From positions 24,666,303 through 24,730,302 of the forward strand of contig NC_087069.1 of the NCBI RefSeq assembly GCF_963678635.1: a stretch of DNA of 64,000 nucleotides. The letters are read 5' to 3'. Below, piece after piece: positions 59,303 to 64,000 of this stretch. This stretch comes from Symsagittifera roscoffensis (taxonomy: Eukaryota > Xenacoelomorpha > Acoela > Convolutidae). The first letter of the stretch is position 1. Every line of letters begins with the position of its first letter. Made by a program: the position numbers and the translations under genes. Under the pieces are notes generated by a model. It was not told the origin of the DNA. It did no database searches and saw only the letters and a program-made list of their open reading frames with translations.

Positions 59303-62300
59303 TCATCTTCATTGAAAGCGGCAAGAAATGAATTGCAACGAGATTCTTGTTTGAATACTTTTTCAATGTGAAGTATTGCCTTAGATTCGAAAATTGTCAT
59401 GTTGCTAGTAAATTTATCAAGTTCGATTTATTGAAATTTGGTTTTTTTTTTAAATTTGATCGTTTCTTAAGATTTTGGCTAATTTGATATCGGTTTTGTG
59501 ACCCCTCATGGCGTAGTGTGGTCGAAAAGTGTGTTTGTGTTTTGAGAGAGGGGACTTAGTCTTATTTTCATTTTTTTTTTGGCACAAGAGGTATTAGTGA
59601 CAGGTAGAAGTATTATGGTCTTAGTTACAGCTTCGGAAATTATTGTTGCGATGCTTATTATGCATGCGATTAGCGTTATCAAATCGGAATACAGACTTTT
59701 CTTGGTTTAAAAACTAGGTTAACAATTCACTTGAATAAGTTAACATGGCTGTTCTGATGAAGTGTCTGGCAAACATTTTTTTGAAAATGACTGCATTTTA
59801 AATGACCGTTCAATTCGAAGTTTTTAGTTAGTTTTAAACCAACTCTGTTTTTTCATTTTTGCTTCGAAGTTTTCTCGGCTTGCCATCGGCTTATGTTATA
59901 TCTGTTCAGTTGCCTCATAATATGTCTGAATGTCAAAATGAATTGAAATTCTTTTGTCCACCAATTTGTCATGCTATGTTTGTCTCGTATCGCAAATTGC
60001 GCGCAGCTCTTTGTGGTGCAGTTTTATTGTGCTGCAAAATTTTCTTCCCTGCTCTAAGGCAGGTATGTTAATCACATATTTGATATCGTATGTAGCCAAG
60101 ATCGGACGAAGTGGTGATCTCTTTTTCCTTGCAGAATCAACGTGAAAACTTCTTGTTCGACTTGGACTTACATTCGCTTATGTGAAAGTTGCCGACTTTA
60201 CATAGGCATTATATTACTCGGGTCTTTTGGTTTCACCAGTGGAACTGCTTTTTACTTACGGTCCTCGGCCCCTGCAAAGTCTATCGATATCAATACTGGG
60301 AGAAATCCATTCACTTTAAGATGAATTAGCTGTAATAATACAAAATGAAAAGATAACTCGCATAAAAAATCTGGTATCTCCTTTTCTGTTCTTCTGTTTC
60401 ATTATTTTGTTTCTCATTTTCATGCCTGTTTTAATTTTTGCAGGAATGTCTTTTTTGATTTACAAAATTTAATTGCTTTCTGGCGCATAAAGTAATGTGT
60501 TCTAATGCAGTGTTGTCATGGAACCGAGGCGAATTTGGGTATTAATTATATTCCGCTGCTCTTTTGTCAATCTACGCAATGCCTGAAATCAGAACTAATT
60601 ACCTTATGACTTGGCTTAAGCCCCCTCCCAGCCCTAAAAACCAAGTAGTCTTCTTGAAGGTGTTCGGCCTATAAGCAGATATTTTTCTTTTAATACCCGT
60701 TTTTAAGCGGACAATTTTGAAAAAACGTCGAGTATGATCGGACTAAAATAATAACTACATGTTTAGTTGAAACATGTCGATAGATTTTTTCAAATTACCC
60801 CAAATTACAAATCCAGAGTATTCAAATAAAATCTGTTTTTTTGAAGGATTTTAATGTAAAACTGAGTTCCAACTAAAAAGATTTTGAAGTATTAATTGCT
60901 CGCGCGGTAGCCAGTACTCAAAATTGTAAAGTGTTTCTGCTGACTGAACTGTCGGTTCACTAAATTGTCGGCTTACTACTCTGCAACACATCTTCAAACT
61001 CGTGTGTAATGTTGATGTGGTTTGCGCAGTCAACTGATAAACTGTCTTTTTTCTGTCTGCCATTTCCCGTTTTTAGTTTTTTAAAATTTTTTTTCCGTCA
61101 GTGCTAATATGTTTTCAAGCAACCGACGCAGCACAAAGCAGAGTGCTCCGCGATGTGATGTTCTTAAATCTTTCATTTGTGCTTACAAAATATAAGAGTT
61201 ATTTTTATTTTGTTACGCAAGGCTTTCTTTTCTAGGGCAGAATTTTTTCCGCGTATTTTGTCACATTTTGGCCCGAAAAGTTTTTAAATAAGCTTTGAAT
61301 TGTCAAGAAAATGTCACTGGGCACGCGTTACTTTAATTTCAAATTTGATTTAATTTAGTTTTCTTTTTGCGATGTTTTCGAACTGTGTATTAGTTTGGTA
61401 AGCGTGCGTTTCCAGTATAAAGGTGAATCTACTCAAATATATTCAGTTAAGCATTGAAAATTTATAATTCCGCTCAGCACATGGATAGAGCGAAGTAAAA
61501 GGTTCTCTGTCTCTCTCGCTCTCTCTCTCCCGTACCGGTAAGATTGTACGCTTTTACCCACTATAGTCCTTTTTATTATTATTTCTACACGCTTTTATTT
61601 CAAGTTGGGGTTTTTAAATGATATTGCTTCTTGAACCATCATCACCATTTATTAAGACAGCCTATTGTACACATTTGGACATTGGTAAGTCCCTCTTTTT
61701 ACACCATTAGCACATAGTAAGTACAGCAACGGTAATTTGTCTACTACAGTTCTTGCGAAAAATGGAGGTTTTCCTGACCATTTTATCACCGAATTATGTG
61801 GAGTTGTAGTGTATAAGTTGCAATGATGAAGTGTTTCTCAAGTAGCATAATATTTAAAGGAATACTTGTGGTCTAAGGTTAGTATAGTATATAGCTGCCG
61901 CATTTGAATTGCTGTTATGTTAATAGTTACATAGTTCACTTCTGTCTCTGTGACTATACCACTTGGTACTATGGAGAAGAGGACAGGAGAGGAGAGGCAG
62001 CGGTGAAATAGAGTGGGTTTTCACATTAATTTACACCACTCTCACGTTTTTAAACCATCTCTTCTCACAGGGTTGACATTTTGCTGACGGGCTTGATTTT
62101 TTCCTTCCCCTTCTTCCAGTCTGCAATAAATTGCATGTCAAACTGTTGAGCAGCATTATATTAGTAGCTTCCCTTTCTGCTTAAACAGCTTAAGGCGTCC
62201 TTCCGTTATAACCAATTGCTGGTTAGAAATAATCTAGATGTATCATTGATTAAAGGCTTCAAGTTTTGTTTCTCACTACGGCCAAGTAATCCGTCGTTTG

Positions 62301-63400
62301 CAAAAATGCAGCTCATCGTCAACTGAAGTGTATCTGCTCAGACAAGGTAAATTCTTATCTTTCATCTCGATCTAAGTGGTCTCTTCCTGGGGTTTTGGTG
62401 TTTGGGAAAGTGGTGTTCTGTATATCAAAATTGCCGAGATTGATGAAGCCGACTACATTTTGCAAAGATGTATTGCATGGACTGCAAAGAAAGAAATTTA
62501 AAAATCACTTGTATGAGTAATGGCATCTAATTAACAATTACCCCCCCCCCTCCCACTTTTAAGAAGGGGGTAATTGTTAAGTAGATTAAGTTAGTTGAAA
62601 GTTCGATCAATCAGAAGGCAGCCAAGTTCGAATTTTAAATACAATGCTCTAGCACTAATTTACTGCTTTAATTAATTGGGGTGGCAAATCTTAAATAGAT
62701 TCCGTTGGGGAGATTCTCAAGTAGATCCGAGTAATGAACGTAGTGAAGACTCTTTTATAGGCCTTGGTCATTTTTTTGTGTTTTTTGAAGAAAATTTGTT
62801 CACGCTCAATTTAGATTTTTCGCGGTCTGTTTTTCGATTTCTTTGTAAGATCTGTTCGTTTCCATTGTTGAAAGGAAGGACAACTCCATATCGAACAGCT
62901 AAAATTAAAGGTCACGGAAAATCGACTTCTAGTTTCGAAAGTGGATTTCAATGTTCAAATTTCCCAGCGGAATTAAAGTTTTACCTATTGATCCTGTTTT
63001 CTCAAATTGGGTTCATTTTATCGAAAAAGCTCCAATCATAAACTGTTTATCAAATTCAAAGAGCTTCTTAAAAATTCAAAAAAGTGAGGTTTTTTCCCAA
63101 ACAAGTTAGTTTTTTGTTTTCTTGCGTTCTTTTTTCTTTTCGAAGTGTCAGTTGGCTATGTTTCAAATTACAATGGTGTGCATCTAATCACCGGAGCCCT
63201 TGCATTACCATTTTTTGTCTTAAATAGTCCTGCAGATTTTTTGACAGGAGTCCATAAACGTCCAAGAGGCTGGTGTATTGACAAGCCGCTCAACCTAACA
63301 TTTACCTCAATCAAGTTTTCCTGCCTTTTCGATTTTACTCTTAAATGCGAAGAACGAATTTTTTTTTGAGAAAGTGGATTTTATTATCTTTACAACCTCA
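59303..63400. other. No gene recognised
   Basis: Only short frames of low-complexity composition. Noticed: a CT-rich run 'TCTCTCTCGCTCTCTCTCTC' near 61,507, and a strong inverted repeat at 62,531-62,580. No splice-linked coding blocks could be made out by eye, though a host intron or intergenic region is possible. Confidence 0.4.
62531..62580. repeat. Perfect 15-bp inverted repeat with C-run
   Basis: 'TTAACAATTACCCCC' at 62,531-62,545 pairs exactly with 62,566-62,580; the loop of 20 bases includes the rest of a ten-C run. It may be a foldback element or a slippage product. Confidence 0.6.
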
Positions 63401-64000
63401 CATGATGAGTGGGAAAGGACTGTGGCGTAGGGTTCGTTATTTGAATTTTTCTGCCAATTTCGCTATCTCAAGGAAAGCTAGTACGGGGTCAAGTGTGGTA
63501 TCATATTGAAGCCCTATTGTGACTAGGATTCTAAAAAATCAAAAAATTGTCTCGGAGTCCTGAAAACGGATCCGATTTTTTTTCAAATTTTCAGACTAAT
63601 TTACCCAAAAATTGACGAGCGGCTCTCGTTCTACTTCAATTTTATCATTATTCTACGTATTAAATTTCCTTCAAGTTTATTTGAGCGATTTAACTTCTCA
63701 ATTTTGTAGTTTTTCATCTTACTCGGTCGCCCTCCACTAAATACTTTTAAGTGACATCGAAGTTTTGGCAACTAATATACCTTTGCGTGAAAAATGAGGG
63801 CTTTTTGTTATTATTTTTGGTGTCTTGTATTTTGAAGATCAATGTAATGCTATCTCAACTTTTAAATAGGACAACGATGATAATTGTCAAAATTGGGTAC
63901 TTGCTTTAGCAACTTTTTGGTAACTTACTTGCTTAAGTAATCGTTAAAGCTTCTCGAATTTAATAGGAATCCAAGAAATGCTTGCAATCCAGGTAAATGA
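63400..64000. repeat. Possible remote relative of the large repeat family
   Basis: At 63,486-63,520 the sequence 'GGGTCAAGTGTGGTATCATA' followed by a 'GCCCTATTG' block parallels the 'GGGTCAAGTTTGATATCACA' segment of copies III (34,250) and I, II and IV. The following bases are AT-rich with a 'CTCG' as in the copies. Outside this, the similarity fades. Confidence 0.3.

Noticed and set aside
61500-61535. CT-rich run followed by 'GTACCGGTAAG' as an exon/intron border
   Set aside because: No coding sequence with domain content lies upstream, so a splice site cannot be supported.

Overview
This is a 64-kb, AT-rich stretch of animal nuclear DNA made almost entirely of repeats. I see no intact host gene, rRNA, tRNA or bacterial-style operon. 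The eukaryotic assignment rests on a 12.6-kb satellite, a Ty3/gypsy-type retrotransposon with gag, protease, reverse transcriptase (RT), RNase H and integrase, several CR1/L2-group LINEs (AP endonuclease plus RT, PHD-finger ORF1, trinucleotide 3' tails) and a hAT-type MITE with an 8-bp target duplication. The gag type and the LINE style remind me of tunicate (appendicularian) elements. That is an impression from memory, not a measured match.

Layout. 1-12,596: minisatellite of ~38-bp monomers, organised into ~190-bp blocks, then 0.7-0.9-kb blocks, then a nearly identical 3.49-kb tandem duplication. 12,597-22,500: minus-strand Ty3/gypsy element with a probable 5' LTR, leader, very long gag, then pol. 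Its 3' end is lost at the satellite border, and its 5' LTR edge cuts a LINE RT fragment. 23,340-42,560: a rearranged family of long repeats (copies I-IV), mixed with fragments of a second, diverged gag and a chimeric ~510-bp tandem array. 41,880-43,190: a decayed coding region I do not recognise. 43,194-47,440: minus-strand LINE 1. 47,471-48,690: decayed coding sequence with an SGNH esterase-like domain. 48,957-53,512: plus-strand LINE 2, split by a hAT MITE at 52,035-52,612. 55,480-56,310: minus-strand fragment of another LINE clade. 56,930-59,302: 5'-truncated LINE 3. 59,303-64,000: no recognisable gene.

Most notable observation: in both LINE 1 and LINE 2, ORF1 and ORF2 lie in the same frame and are separated by one stop codon in the context TGA CTAG, the known strong readthrough context. 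ORF2 starts directly in the endonuclease domain without an ATG. This suggests ORF2 is made by stop-codon readthrough. The two LINEs also carry ~77-bp tandem repeats just upstream of ORF1. All coding regions found are disabled by stops and frameshifts.
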